From NCBI RefSeq assembly GCF_947489365.1, contig NZ_CANLDB010000010.1, forward strand, positions 1 through 64,000: DNA of 64,000 nucleotides, given 5' to 3'. Both the position numbers and the translations under genes were made by a program. The stretch comes from an uncultured Nocardioides sp. (GTDB lineage Bacteria > Actinomycetota > Actinomycetes > Propionibacteriales > Nocardioidaceae). The notes beneath the pieces were generated by a model. That model was not told the origin of the DNA. It made no database searches and worked only from the letters and a program-made list of their open reading frames with translations. Shown here piece after piece: positions 42,905 through 51,474 of the stretch (position 1 is its first letter; each line of letters begins with the position of its first letter).

Positions 42905-44062
42905 TCAGTCTCCGTAGTGGTGGGGGTCGAAGTCGGGCTCTCGGTCACCCAGGCCAAAGAACTCTGCGATCGCGGCCACCGAACGCGAGGCTGCGACTCC
43001 GTCGCCGTACGGGTTCACCGCGCGGGCCATGGACGCGTACACCCCGGCGTCCTCGATCAGCTCGTTGAGGGCGGCGGACACCACCGCGGTGTCCGTGCCC
43101 ACGAGCCTCACCGCACCAGCCTCGACCGCCTCGGGGCGCTCCGTGGTGTCCCGCATGACCAGCACCGGGGACGCGAGGCTGGGCCCTTCTTCCTGGACGC
43201 CACCAGAATCGGTGAGCACCAAGTGAGCAGCTTTCATGACGTGGCAGAACTCGTGGTAGTCGAGCGGCTCGCACAGCAGGACCTGGCCCCGGTCGTCGAG
43301 CGTCTCCCTCACGACGTCCCGGACGACGGGGTTCCTGTGCATGGGGACGACCCAGTGCAGCTCGGGATGCCGCTCGGCCACTTGCCGGATGGCGGTCATC
43401 GCGTTCCGCATTGGCTGGCCCCACGACTCGCGCCGGTGGGCCGTCACCAGGACGAAGCGCCGACCGCTCGACACCATCGCCGCCACCGCGGGCTCCGAGT
43501 ATGTGGGCTCCTGCTCGATCGCCTCCACCAGCGCGTCGATCACCGTGTTGCCTGTCACCGCGATGCTCGCCGGCGTGATGTGCTCCTGCACGAGGTTCTG
43601 TCGTGCGGCCTGTGTCGGGGCCAGGTGCAGCGCTGCCACCCGGCTCAGGAGTTGGCGGTTCGCCTCCTCCGGGAACGGGGCGTCGAGGTCGTAGGTCCGC
43701 AGTCCCGCCTCCAGGTGAATCACGGGGATCCCCTGGTAGAAGGCGGCGAGCGCGGCAATGAAGGCCGTTGAGGTGTCGCCCTGGACCACGACCGCGTCAG
43801 GTGCGTGCTCCCTGAGAACAGGCTCGAGCGTCGCGAGGGCGGCGACGGAGAGCTCCGTGAGGGTGGCACCCGGCCGCATCAGATCGAGGTCGGCGACTGG
43901 CTTGATCCCGAAGATGCTGTTGACCTGGTCGAGCATCTCTCGATGCTGCCCCGTGACGACCGGCAAGACGGCGAACCGGTCGTCAGACTTCAGGGCGCCG
44001 ATGACCGGGGCGACCTTGATGGCCTCGGGTCGGGTCCCGTAGACGACCATGACCTTCTTCAC
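42905..44062 (-). CDS. wecB: UDP-N-acetylglucosamine 2-epimerase (non-hydrolysing)
   Basis: This 385-residue protein matches WecB in length and motifs: YGTRPEAIKVAPVI at the N-terminus, VVQGDTSTAF, HLEAGLRTYD, TGNTVIDAL, TAHRRESWG and LTDSGGVQEEGPSL. It interconverts UDP-GlcNAc and UDP-ManNAc, supplying wecC. GTG 44062 overlaps the stop of the acetyltransferase gene (GTGA) and starts right at the conserved strand. Confidence 0.95.
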   Translation of the reverse strand: MKKVMVVYGTRPEAIKVAPVIGALKSDDRFAVLPVVTGQHREMLDQVNSIFGIKPVADLDLMRPGATLTELSVAALATLEPVLREHAPDAVVVQGDTSTAFIAALAAFYQGIPVIHLEAGLRTYDLDAPFPEEANRQLLSRVAALHLAPTQAARQNLVQEHITPASIAVTGNTVIDALVEAIEQEPTYSEPAVAAMVSSGRRFVLVTAHRRESWGQPMRNAMTAIRQVAERHPELHWVVPMHRNPVVRDVVRETLDDRGQVLLCEPLDYHEFCHVMKAAHLVLTDSGGVQEEGPSLASPVLVMRDTTERPEAVEAGAVRLVGTDTAVVSAALNELIEDAGVYASMARAVNPYGDGVAASRSVAAIAEFFGLGDREPDFDPHHYGD

Positions 44063-44733
44063 GCAGACACTCCTGCTCGGATCGTCCTCGCGGGTACGCC
44101 GACCACTGTGGTGCCGGGGGCAACGTCCGAGGTCACGCACGCCGCAGCGCCGACCAGCGCGTCTGTCCCGACCGTGAGCCGGTTCAGCACGACGCCCTGC
44201 ACGCCGATGAGCACACCGTCCTCGACGGTGCAGTCACCTGAGATCGAAGCAGCCGGATTGACGCTGACGAAGTCGCCAAGTGTGGTGTCGTGCCCGATGG
44301 TGGCATTCGGGTTCACGTGCACGTGCTGACCGAGACGGATGTTCGTGGTGAGCCGCGCTCCGGCGCATATCACGGTGCCCGGCCCCAGCATCACCTCGGT
44401 GCCGAGCGACGCCGCGGGGTGCACCAGCACGGCCGCGCTCCACCCCTGGCGGTCGAACAGTCCAACCAGGTCGCGACGGGTCGCCGGCGAACCGATACCG
44501 ACGACGTACGCGGACATCGCTCCGGCCAGCACGTCGGACGTCGTGCCGAGGTATCGAAGGCCGCGGGCAGACAGACGGGTGAGATTTGGCTCGCTGGGCC
44601 GGTCATCGGCGACGCCGAGAACGTTCCACGTGGGCGTGCCGTCCGCCGATCGCATTGCCTCGGCGACGTCCACGGCCTCACGTCCGAAGCCACCGGCGCC
44701 GACGATGATCAAGTCTTCAGGCACCGAGGTCAC
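44059..44733 (-). CDS. PglD-like sugar O/N-acetyltransferase (left-handed beta-helix)
   Basis: This protein is about 224 residues. An N-terminal sugar-nucleotide-binding Rossmann part (LIIVGAGGFGREAVDVAEAM) is followed by hexapeptide repeats forming a left-handed beta-helix: MLGPGTVICAGARL, HVHVNPNATIGHDTTLGD and DGVLIGVQGVV. The His of ATIGHDTTLGDF is the expected catalytic base of the PglD/NeuD family. It probably acetylates a UDP-4-amino sugar made by the adjacent DegT aminotransferase. GTG starts at 44736, 44733 or 44724 are possible; all overlap the end of the sugar transferase gene. Confidence 0.88.
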   Translation of the reverse strand: MTSVPEDLIIVGAGGFGREAVDVAEAMRSADGTPTWNVLGVADDRPSEPNLTRLSARGLRYLGTTSDVLAGAMSAYVVGIGSPATRRDLVGLFDRQGWSAAVLVHPAASLGTEVMLGPGTVICAGARLTTNIRLGQHVHVNPNATIGHDTTLGDFVSVNPAASISGDCTVEDGVLIGVQGVVLNRLTVGTDALVGAAACVTSDVAPGTTVVGVPARTIRAGVSA

Positions 44734-45346
44734 CACCCGAGTCGCGGGCGAGGAACTCCGCCATGGACACGCCGTCGGAGTCGCTGATCCCATCGCGCTT
44801 GACCACCTTGGCCACGGTCGACAGCAGGATCCGCACGTCGAGAGCCAGGCTCCGCCGGTCCACGTACTCGACGTCGAGGGCGAACTTCTCGTCCCAGGTC
44901 AAGCCGTTGCGTCCGCCCACCTGAACGAGACCGGTCACGCCCGGGCGGACTTCGTGCCGGCGCGCCTGCTCGGGGGTATAGCGGTCCAGGTACGACACCA
45001 GCAAGGGTCGCGGTCCGACCAAGCTCATGTGGCCGCGGACGACGTTCCAGAGCGTCGGGAGCTCGTCCATGCTCGTCGAGCGGAGCCGCTGGCCGAAAGG
45101 GGTGAGCCGGTCGGCGTCGGTCACCAACCCGCGGTCCGGGTCGACGTCGGTCATCGAGCGGAACTTCACCAGCTCGAAGATCTCGCCGTCCCGGCCGGGA
45201 CGCTCCTGGCGGAAGAGCACGGGCGAGCCGAGATTCCGTCGCACGAGCAGTGCGACGAGTGCCGTGACCGGAGCGGTCACGATCATCAGCACCAGCGCGC
45301 CGACCAGGTCGATGACACGTTTCGGACCGTCGTACGCGCGCCTCAC
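44717..45346 (-). CDS. Initiating sugar-phosphate transferase (PglC/WcaJ type)
   Basis: The 209-residue protein has the short, PglC-like monotopic form. One membrane-associated helix (RVIDLVGALVLMIVTAPVTA, about 10-30) is followed by the catalytic domain with FRQERPGRDGEIFELVKFRS, MSLVGPRPLL and EVRPGVTGLVQVGGRN. It would transfer a phospho-sugar from the UDP-sugar to undecaprenyl phosphate, committing the first sugar of the repeat unit. Its gene lies between the DegT aminotransferase and the PglD-like gene, so a bacillosamine-like first sugar is the best guess. GTG 45346 overlaps the upstream stop (GTGA). Confidence 0.93.
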   Translation of the reverse strand: MRRAYDGPKRVIDLVGALVLMIVTAPVTALVALLVRRNLGSPVLFRQERPGRDGEIFELVKFRSMTDVDPDRGLVTDADRLTPFGQRLRSTSMDELPTLWNVVRGHMSLVGPRPLLVSYLDRYTPEQARRHEVRPGVTGLVQVGGRNGLTWDEKFALDVEYVDRRSLALDVRILLSTVAKVVKRDGISDSDGVSMAEFLARDSGGDLGA

Positions 45347-46476
45347 CGCAGCGCCTTCGCCAGCACGTCGGTGACCTCGCCGAACTGGGCCTCGCTCATC
45401 CCGGACCCGGAGGGCAGGGTCAAACCGAGGTTGAAGACGTGCTCGGCGGTGCCGTCCAGGGTGGCGGAGTGCTCGGCGTACACCGGCTGGAGATGCATGG
45501 GCTTCCACACCGGGCGGCTCTCGATGCCGACCGATAGCAGCGCCTGGCCAACGTCACGGGCGGTAGTGCCGGCCCGCTCAGGGTCCACGACCAGCGCGGT
45601 AAGCCAGCAGTTGTCGTGCGCGTCGTCGTTCGGGTCGTCGGAACCCAGGACGCGCACGCCGGGAAGCTCGGCGACGATCTCGCGGTATCGACGCCGCCAG
45701 CCGCGGCGGCGCTCGATCATCCCGTCGAGCCGGCTCAGCTGGGCCCGGCCCATCGCGGCGAGGATGTTGGAGAGCCGATAGTTGTAGCCGACTTCTGTGT
45801 GCTCGTAGTGCGGGACCGGCTCACGGGCCTGGGTGGACAGCTTGCGGACGTGCGCGGCGAGGGCACCGTCGTCGGTGAGGAGCATCCCGCCGCCGGAAGT
45901 GGTCATGATCTTGTTGCCGTTGAACGACAGGACGGACGCGTCGCCCCAGGCCCCGGCCGGTCGGCCCGCGTGCGTGGCGCCGAAGGACTCCGCGCTGTCG
46001 CAGAGGAGCCGGGCTTCTGCGGACTCGGCGATCTTGGTCACGGCTTCGAGGTCGACGCACCGGCCCAGCAGGTCGACGGGCACGATCGCCGGCACCCGTC
46101 GTCCTGCGGCCAGCAGCTCGTCGACCGCCTGCGCGAGAAGGTCGGTGTCGATGTTGCCGTCGTCGGTGCGGGAGTCCACGAAGTGGGGCTCCGCCCCGAC
46201 GTAGCGGATGGCGTTGACGGTGGCAGCGAACGTCAGCGTCGAGACCGGGACGACGTCGCCGGGACCGACGCCCCACGAGACGAGTGCCAGGTGGAGTGCC
46301 GCGGTGCCTGAGGCGAGGGCCACCGCGTGCTGCACGCCGACGCGGGCGGCGACCTCTTCCTCGAAGGCGAGGAGGTCAGGTCCGGCGGGGGCGACCCAGC
46401 CGGACCGCATTGCTCGCAGGACGGCCTCCTGCTCGAGCTCACCCACATCCGGGGGTGACAGCAACGTGGACAGCAC
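45343..46476 (-). CDS. DegT/DnrJ/EryC1/StrS (PglE-like) sugar aminotransferase
   Basis: The 377-residue PLP enzyme has the N-terminal RSGWVAPAGPDLLAFE and GVQHAVALASGTAALHLAL. The PLP lysine is Lys189 in FNGNKIMTTSGGGM, and CDSAESFGATH supplies the Asp. It would transaminate a UDP-4-keto-6-deoxy sugar such as the product of the CapD/PglF protein at 1585-3468. It is the first gene of the glycan operon, with an excellent ribosome site (TGGAGGTG at 46480-46487) before GTG 46476. Confidence 0.93.
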   Translation of the reverse strand: MLSTLLSPPDVGELEQEAVLRAMRSGWVAPAGPDLLAFEEEVAARVGVQHAVALASGTAALHLALVSWGVGPGDVVPVSTLTFAATVNAIRYVGAEPHFVDSRTDDGNIDTDLLAQAVDELLAAGRRVPAIVPVDLLGRCVDLEAVTKIAESAEARLLCDSAESFGATHAGRPAGAWGDASVLSFNGNKIMTTSGGGMLLTDDGALAAHVRKLSTQAREPVPHYEHTEVGYNYRLSNILAAMGRAQLSRLDGMIERRRGWRRRYREIVAELPGVRVLGSDDPNDDAHDNCWLTALVVDPERAGTTARDVGQALLSVGIESRPVWKPMHLQPVYAEHSATLDGTAEHVFNLGLTLPSGSGMSEAQFGEVTDVLAKALR

Positions 46477-46584
46477 TGTGCACCTCCAAAACTCGACCTG
46501 GCGATCGACCCCATGACCGTCGCGGGGAGTCTAGACGACCCCGGCTCCCGCCTCGTCGGAGCGGCTCAGACCGGTCTAGACCGG
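46477..46584 (-). promoter_or_regulatory. Promoter region of the glycan operon, with TCTAGA palindromes
   Basis: This is the sole gap (about 100 bp) before the 14-gene minus-strand run. CCGGTCTAGACCGG at 46571-46584 is a perfect 14-bp palindrome overlapping the VanZ stop. GTCTAGAC at 46529-46536 is a second one with the same core, about 42 bp away. On the minus strand TAGACT within the latter could act as a -10 element, but a matching -35 is not clear. Paired palindromes could be operator sites. TGGAGGTG at 46480-46487 is the ribosome site of the first gene. Confidence 0.4.
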
Positions 46585-47061
46585 CTCGGTGGTCCCGACC
46601 GAGTCCGCCGTACCGGGTGAGGGCTCACGCGTGTCCCGTCGGCGGATGACGACACGCAGCGCCGATCCGATGATCGCGCCCACGGCGACGCCAGTGGTGT
46701 TGGCGACGACGTCGAGGGCACTTGCTGACCTCTCCGGCAGGAACAGCCCCTGGAAGACCTCGACAGCGGTGGCGATCACGAAGCCGACGGCGGTCCAGTC
46801 CCGCCAGCTGTATCCGGGCCGCAGCAGGCGACCGAGCAGCGCCAGGGGCACCATGATCGCGACGTTGAGCAGGACCTCCATGCGCTCAGATGTCACCAGC
46901 GACGGATCACCGCCGATGCTCTGCACGAAGTCCGTGATGATGCTGACGCTCGTCGACGGCATCTCGCCGCGCGGAAAGAGCAGCACGAAGGCAAGGAACA
47001 GGATGTAGACGACCAGAAGCCCGAGCAGGAGGCGCCGGGGGCCGCGGGCGGGAGTCGTCAC
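46576..47061 (-). CDS. VanZ-like family membrane protein
   Basis: This 161-residue protein has about four membrane helices. The VanZ-family pattern is LLLGLLVVYILFLAFVLLFP at the start, then NVAIMVPLALLGRLL and the TAVEVFQGLFLPERSASALD VVANTTG region containing the conserved E-x-x-Q. VanZ domains occur in glycopeptide-resistance and envelope proteins; the biochemical role is unknown. GTG 47061 is the likely start. It lies upstream of the glycan operon on the same strand with a gap of about 100 bp. Confidence 0.82.
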   Translation of the reverse strand: MTTPARGPRRLLLGLLVVYILFLAFVLLFPRGEMPSTSVSIITDFVQSIGGDPSLVTSERMEVLLNVAIMVPLALLGRLLRPGYSWRDWTAVGFVIATAVEVFQGLFLPERSASALDVVANTTGVAVGAIIGSALRVVIRRRDTREPSPGTADSVGTTEPV

Positions 47062-47445
47062 TGATCGAGCCTAGGGCTCGGGCGGTGGGTGGGCGCAGTT
47101 GCCAGGAAGGCAGGGCTCCGACCGGCGGCACGTGGTCGTGCAGCACACGGGCTCTCGTGGCTGCTGCGCTCCTGCGTCGCTCCGCCGCACCTCGACCTCC
47201 GAGCGGTGCGAGTCATCGGGACGTTCCCGACTCGACCTTTGAGCTACTCGAGGTCTCGACGATCTCGACCACCGGTAGAGACGAAGAGTCGACCCGAGCG
47301 CGGACTGCTGGGCTGGGGATTGCGGGGGCTCGTGGCTGCTGCGCTCCTGCGTCGCTCCGCCGCACCTCGACCTCCGGTGGCCGCGACGGGTCTCGCCAGC
47401 TCGACCACCGATGGAGCGGCGTCTCGACACTCGCCGTCGTCGTCG
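47062..47445. other. Intergenic repeat region
   Basis: This 384-bp stretch has no gene. It contains two identical 47-bp direct repeats (47154-47200 and 47329-47375) and shorter GGTCTCGACGATCTCGACCACC-type pieces. The vocabulary is that of the repeats at 1-434, 5.6-5.8 kb and 11.9 kb. Confidence 0.7.
47154..47375. repeat. Pair of identical 47-bp direct repeats, 175 bp apart
   Basis: CTCGTGGCTGCTGCGCTCCT through CCGCACCTCGACCTCC is present identically at 47154-47200 and 47329-47375. Confidence 0.9.
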
Positions 47446-48918
47446 TCAGAGGGGGAGGCGGACCGTCACGGTCGTGCCGACGCCCGCCTTGCTGGTGAGG
47501 TCGACGGTGCCACCGTGGGCCTCGACGAAAGCCCGCACGAGGACGAGCCCGAGCCCGGTGCCGGGGATCTGCCGCGACCGCGCCTCGCCGCCGCGGAAGA
47601 ACCGGGTGAACAGGCGGTCGAGCTCCGCCTCCTCGATACCCAGCCCCTCGTCGGCGATGGTGAGGATGGCTTCGTCGTCGACAGGGCTGACGGCAATTCG
47701 GACCACTCCCCCGGGCTCGGAGTACTTCACGGCGTTCGAGAGCAGGTTGTCCAGGACCTGTCGGATCCGCCCGGGGTCCACCGGTGCCTGGAGGCTCTCC
47801 TGGGGCTCGATCACGACAGAGAGGCCCGCTAACGACGCGGCCGGCCTCACGGCCTCCACCGCTTGGGCGACCAGGTCGGTGAGGTCGACGTCCGTGCGAG
47901 TGACGGACAGTCGACCCTCCCGCTGTCGCGCGACCTCGAGGAGGTCGGCGACCAGGGCGTCGAGACGCAGGGCGTTGCGCTCGATGACGGCGAGACGGTG
48001 CGCGACCGCGGCCGGGAGGTCCGGAAGCTCGTTGGCGATCTCCAGGTGGCCGAGCACCGAGGTCAGCGGTGTCCGGAGCTCGTGCGAGACCGCGGACAGG
48101 AACTCGTCCCGCACGGACATCGCCCGGAGGTAGTCGGTGACGTCCTTGTAGACCAGGGCGGCGCCGTGGAAGAGGCCGTTCGCGTCACGGACCGAACGCG
48201 CTGAGACCGACAGGGCCCGGCGCTCCTCGGCTGTCACCCCGATCCAGATCCGGAGGTCGTCGAACTCCTCGCCCCGAGCGGCGCGCCACGTGGGCATGTC
48301 CTCCCGGGTCAGAGGCGTTCGACCGTCCTCACCGAAGACCTGCCCGGGCTGGCCTGCCTGTCCGGCGTGACCGTCGGGATAGCCGACGCGCATCAACGCC
48401 TCGTGGTGGCGGTTCATGGACTCGTAGCGGCCGTCGGCGTCGATCAGCACGAGACCGACGTCCACGGAGTCGAAGATGGCCTCGGCCCGCCGCAGCTGGC
48501 GGTCGAGGCGAGCCTCGGTCTCCGCGAGACGGGCGCGGTCGTCGTGCTGCTGGGTGACGTCCATGACCTGGGAGACGAGGTGCAGGGGGCTGCCGTCGTC
48601 ATCGTGGACCAGGGCGACGGAGAGGTCACCCCAGACCACCTCCCCGTCCGGGCGCAGGAAGCGCTTGACCATGCGGTAGGACGGCACCTTGTCAGCGAGC
48701 AGGGTGGCCAGCAGCTCGAGGTCGAGCGCCAGGTCGTCGGGGTGGGTGATCTCCTGGAAGGTCAGGGTGAGCAGGACCTCGCTGGGTCGGTCCAGCATCC
48801 GGCAGAGCGCCTGGTTGACCGCGAGGAAGCGACCCTCGGGCGACACGATCGTCATCCCGACCGGGGAGTGCTCCAACGTGAGTCGCCACAATCGGTCGGA
48901 GACCTCAATGCCGTCCAT
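47446..48918 (-). CDS. Cytosolic PAS-domain sensor histidine kinase
   Basis: This is a 490-residue protein without membrane helices. Two PAS domains (about 5-125, with SPEGRFLAVNQALCRML, and about 140-260, with DADGRYESMNRHHEALMRVG) precede a HisKA domain (SAVSHELRTPLTSVLGHLE, phosphorylatable His279). An HATPase domain follows with DNLLSNAVKYS, DEGLGI and GTGLGLVLV. It senses a cytosolic cue by PAS and signals through an unlinked response regulator; none is adjacent. ATG 48918 is preferred over a GTG at 48963 because GAGGAG lies at the right distance before it. Confidence 0.92.
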   Translation of the reverse strand: MDGIEVSDRLWRLTLEHSPVGMTIVSPEGRFLAVNQALCRMLDRPSEVLLTLTFQEITHPDDLALDLELLATLLADKVPSYRMVKRFLRPDGEVVWGDLSVALVHDDDGSPLHLVSQVMDVTQQHDDRARLAETEARLDRQLRRAEAIFDSVDVGLVLIDADGRYESMNRHHEALMRVGYPDGHAGQAGQPGQVFGEDGRTPLTREDMPTWRAARGEEFDDLRIWIGVTAEERRALSVSARSVRDANGLFHGAALVYKDVTDYLRAMSVRDEFLSAVSHELRTPLTSVLGHLEIANELPDLPAAVAHRLAVIERNALRLDALVADLLEVARQREGRLSVTRTDVDLTDLVAQAVEAVRPAASLAGLSVVIEPQESLQAPVDPGRIRQVLDNLLSNAVKYSEPGGVVRIAVSPVDDEAILTIADEGLGIEEAELDRLFTRFFRGGEARSRQIPGTGLGLVLVRAFVEAHGGTVDLTSKAGVGTTVTVRLPL

Positions 48919-49047
48919 CCTCGACTCCTCGTCCAGGGGCACACACCCGGAAGCGGGTGACACCCCAGCATGGTCCGAGATCGTCGGATTCCAGGGTGCT
49001 TGCGGAGAACAAGAGCAGAGCCTGCGTTTCGGAGGCGGCAGCCCGAA

Positions 49048-50838
49048 TCAGCAGCTGCTCGGGGACACCGCGTTCTTGTCACCCGGCACGATGCTCGGGG
49101 TGACGCCCACCTGGACGTCATCGGTCTGCCCCGCGCCGGTCGTCATCTGCCAGTCGACGTCGACGGGATCCGTGGAGGACAAGAGGGCACCCGCGGTCAC
49201 GACGGGACGGCCGTCGAAAGGGATCGTCGCGGACGGCACGAGCTCGCGTCCGACCCGCAATCGCTCGATGGTCCCGCCGTAGGGGCCGATGATGGTGATG
49301 CTCACGAGCTGGCTGCCGGGATCGGTGCCGAAGTTGCCCCCACCTGTGACGGACGGCGGCAGGTCCGCCGCTTCCTCGGACTCGATGGTCGACCTGAGTC
49401 GCATCGATCCAGAGAGGACCTGTCCGCCGGCTCTGCAGCCCTCCGAGCTGACCTCGACGCCGTACCGGAGGTAGTAGGACATCTTCGACCCTGTGGCGTC
49501 GTTCAGAGAGACGTCCACGTGAGGGGTGGCGCCGTCGTCGCCGGAGAGCTCGCCCGCGACACGCGTGCCTGCAAGCCGGCGCTGTTCCTCGTCGTCGAAG
49601 GAGTGCAGCAGGAAGCGGCCCTCCCGGCCAGCACGAGCCGCACCACGGAGGAATTCCACCGGGGACGTCAGATCGGTCACGGCGGTCTCAAAGATGGCCC
49701 GTGCGGTCTGCTCGAACAACTCGTCCTGGGCCTCCGGCTCGAGCTCGAGGTACGGGCGGCTGAGGAGCTCCTCGACCAGGCTGTCGGCCGTCACGGTGGC
49801 GTCGCCGACCTCGACGGGACCGAGCGCCGGCAGCAAGTAGCTGAGTGCGACCGGGTCGATCGACATGACGGCATCGAGCTCGTCCGGACTGCCCGCTGCC
49901 TCCCAGTGAGCGTTGACCAGCTCCGCCGTACGAGGAAAGTCGGGGGTGAAGTTCGCGTCCTGGAAGAACGTGCCGAGATTCTCGCTGAAGATCGCGGTCT
50001 CCGCGTCGGTGAGCGGGATGATCGGCTCGGGCAGGTCGCCCTCGAAGTCGCGCGGGCCACCCTGCCGGGTGATCTCGATCCGTCCCTCGTCGGCGCGCAG
50101 GAGGACAAATGCCCCGGGCAGGCCACCGGTGGCGCGGATCTCGGCGTTGTTCTGGATGAGGACCAGCAGGTTCCGCGGGCCGTCCCCGCCGGCCATCGTC
50201 GGTAGGAGGTCGGTCGCGGCGTCAGCCGCCCCGAGACCGGACTCCAGTCCTTCGACCGTGTCGACGTACTCGTCGTAGGGCTCACGGAGCCGTCCGATGA
50301 AACCGCTGCTGTCGACGGCACGGACCTCGGCCGCGGCCTCCGACGTGGCGGCGTAACCCTGGCTGACCGGCTCGCCGAGCTCACTGACGACATCCAGGTC
50401 GACACCGCCGTCGACGGCGAGACCGTCCAGGTCACCCGTGGCTTCGGCTAGAGGCAGGACGGCGTCCGCGGCCAGGGTGTGGAGAGAGGAGCTGAGTGCG
50501 CGGAGCCCGGCGGCGTCGTCGCCGACACCGGGCACGACCGTCAGGGCCGCCCAGTCCCACCCGTCGGTGCGATCCATGGCGGACCGGGCCGAGCTCTCCA
50601 GCGCAGCACCCGCATCGCGGGCCCCGGCGGCGTCCCCGGTCGACAGCGCTGCCGTGAGGCGCGACGCCTCACCCTGCGCGTCGGACAGGTCGCCGTAGGT
50701 CTGGTAGCCGGACCACCCGAACCACAGCAGGGCAGCGGCGACGAGCAGCCCGAGAGGGGCCAGGACCGCCAGTGCGATCCGACCCCTGCTCCGTGACCTC
50801 TGCGCACGACGATGCCCCGTCGCGGAGCGACGAGGCAT
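49048..50838 (-). CDS. DUF4012 family membrane-anchored protein
   Basis: The 596-residue protein has one N-terminal helix (about 20-42, LAVLAPLGLLVAAALLWFGW). A helical region (about 45-200) and a large extracytoplasmic domain follow. The family signature LVLIQNNAEIRATGGLPGAF is near 230, with DPVALSYLLPALGPVEVG further on. DUF4012 proteins are found in actinobacterial polysaccharide and LytR-CpsA-Psr contexts, but their function is unknown. It ends 130 bp upstream of the PAS kinase gene on the same strand, and starts 29 bp after the small secreted protein gene's stop. Confidence 0.88.
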   Translation of the reverse strand: MPRRSATGHRRAQRSRSRGRIALAVLAPLGLLVAAALLWFGWSGYQTYGDLSDAQGEASRLTAALSTGDAAGARDAGAALESSARSAMDRTDGWDWAALTVVPGVGDDAAGLRALSSSLHTLAADAVLPLAEATGDLDGLAVDGGVDLDVVSELGEPVSQGYAATSEAAAEVRAVDSSGFIGRLREPYDEYVDTVEGLESGLGAADAATDLLPTMAGGDGPRNLLVLIQNNAEIRATGGLPGAFVLLRADEGRIEITRQGGPRDFEGDLPEPIIPLTDAETAIFSENLGTFFQDANFTPDFPRTAELVNAHWEAAGSPDELDAVMSIDPVALSYLLPALGPVEVGDATVTADSLVEELLSRPYLELEPEAQDELFEQTARAIFETAVTDLTSPVEFLRGAARAGREGRFLLHSFDDEEQRRLAGTRVAGELSGDDGATPHVDVSLNDATGSKMSYYLRYGVEVSSEGCRAGGQVLSGSMRLRSTIESEEAADLPPSVTGGGNFGTDPGSQLVSITIIGPYGGTIERLRVGRELVPSATIPFDGRPVVTAGALLSSTDPVDVDWQMTTGAGQTDDVQVGVTPSIVPGDKNAVSPSSC

Positions 50839-50867
50839 CGGTCGTGGGGAGCGGTCGGATCGAGCGA

Positions 50868-51290
50868 TCAGCTGCGCGGCCGGTTGCGGACGAACTGGTT
50901 CGCCGAGTCCGTGCAGCTCTTGAACACCGAGCCGCGCGGCGGGTTGAAGCGGATCACGACGTAGTAGCGACCCGGCTGGCGCAGCGCGGGGAAGCTGTAG
51001 ACGGTGGGCTGCCCGTTGTAGTCGCGCGAGTACGAGCGGCGCTGACCACCGTCGCGGCGCACGTAGTTCACGCGGACGGTGCCGCGCGGGGCGCGGTTGG
51101 TGCCCCGGGGCCGGATGTTGACCCGGAGACGCGGGCGCTCCAAGCGGTTCACCGCACCCTGCGAGGTCGCGTTGCAGTTGGTCTCGAACGGCGGCGGGTA
51201 AGGCGCGGCCGAGGCGGTCGCCGTGGACGCAGCGACGAGACCGGCAGACATGAGCAGCGCAACGATGACGCTGACGGCGAACTTCTTCAC
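50868..51290 (-). CDS. Small secreted basic protein
   Basis: This 140-residue precursor starts at GTG 51290: GGGGAG at 51299-51304 sits 7-8 nt upstream, and the N-terminus KKFAVSVIVALLMSAGLVAA is a good Sec signal, ending near ASAAPYP. The mature roughly 110 residues are Arg/Pro-rich and predicted beta. Two Cys (TNCNATSQ, FKSCTDS) probably form a disulfide, and RPGRYYVVIRFNPP suggests an immunoglobulin-like strand. I recognise no family. It may be cotranscribed with the DUF4012 gene. Confidence 0.7.
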   Translation of the reverse strand: MKKFAVSVIVALLMSAGLVAASTATASAAPYPPPFETNCNATSQGAVNRLERPRLRVNIRPRGTNRAPRGTVRVNYVRRDGGQRRSYSRDYNGQPTVYSFPALRQPGRYYVVIRFNPPRGSVFKSCTDSANQFVRNRPRS

Positions 51291-51474
51291 TTCAGGACTC
51301 CCCATGATGGTGGTGTTGCGAGAACAGTAGGACACAACCGGCCTGAGTCCACCATCAGTCTTGAAATGTCGTGCGTCGTTCACCTCAGGGGCCTGCAGGG
51401 AGGGGCTTTCGCTGTGCGCCTTGGGGAAATCTTGCGATTCGGGCCGCGACCCCCCGGGGGGAGCTGACCACCGC

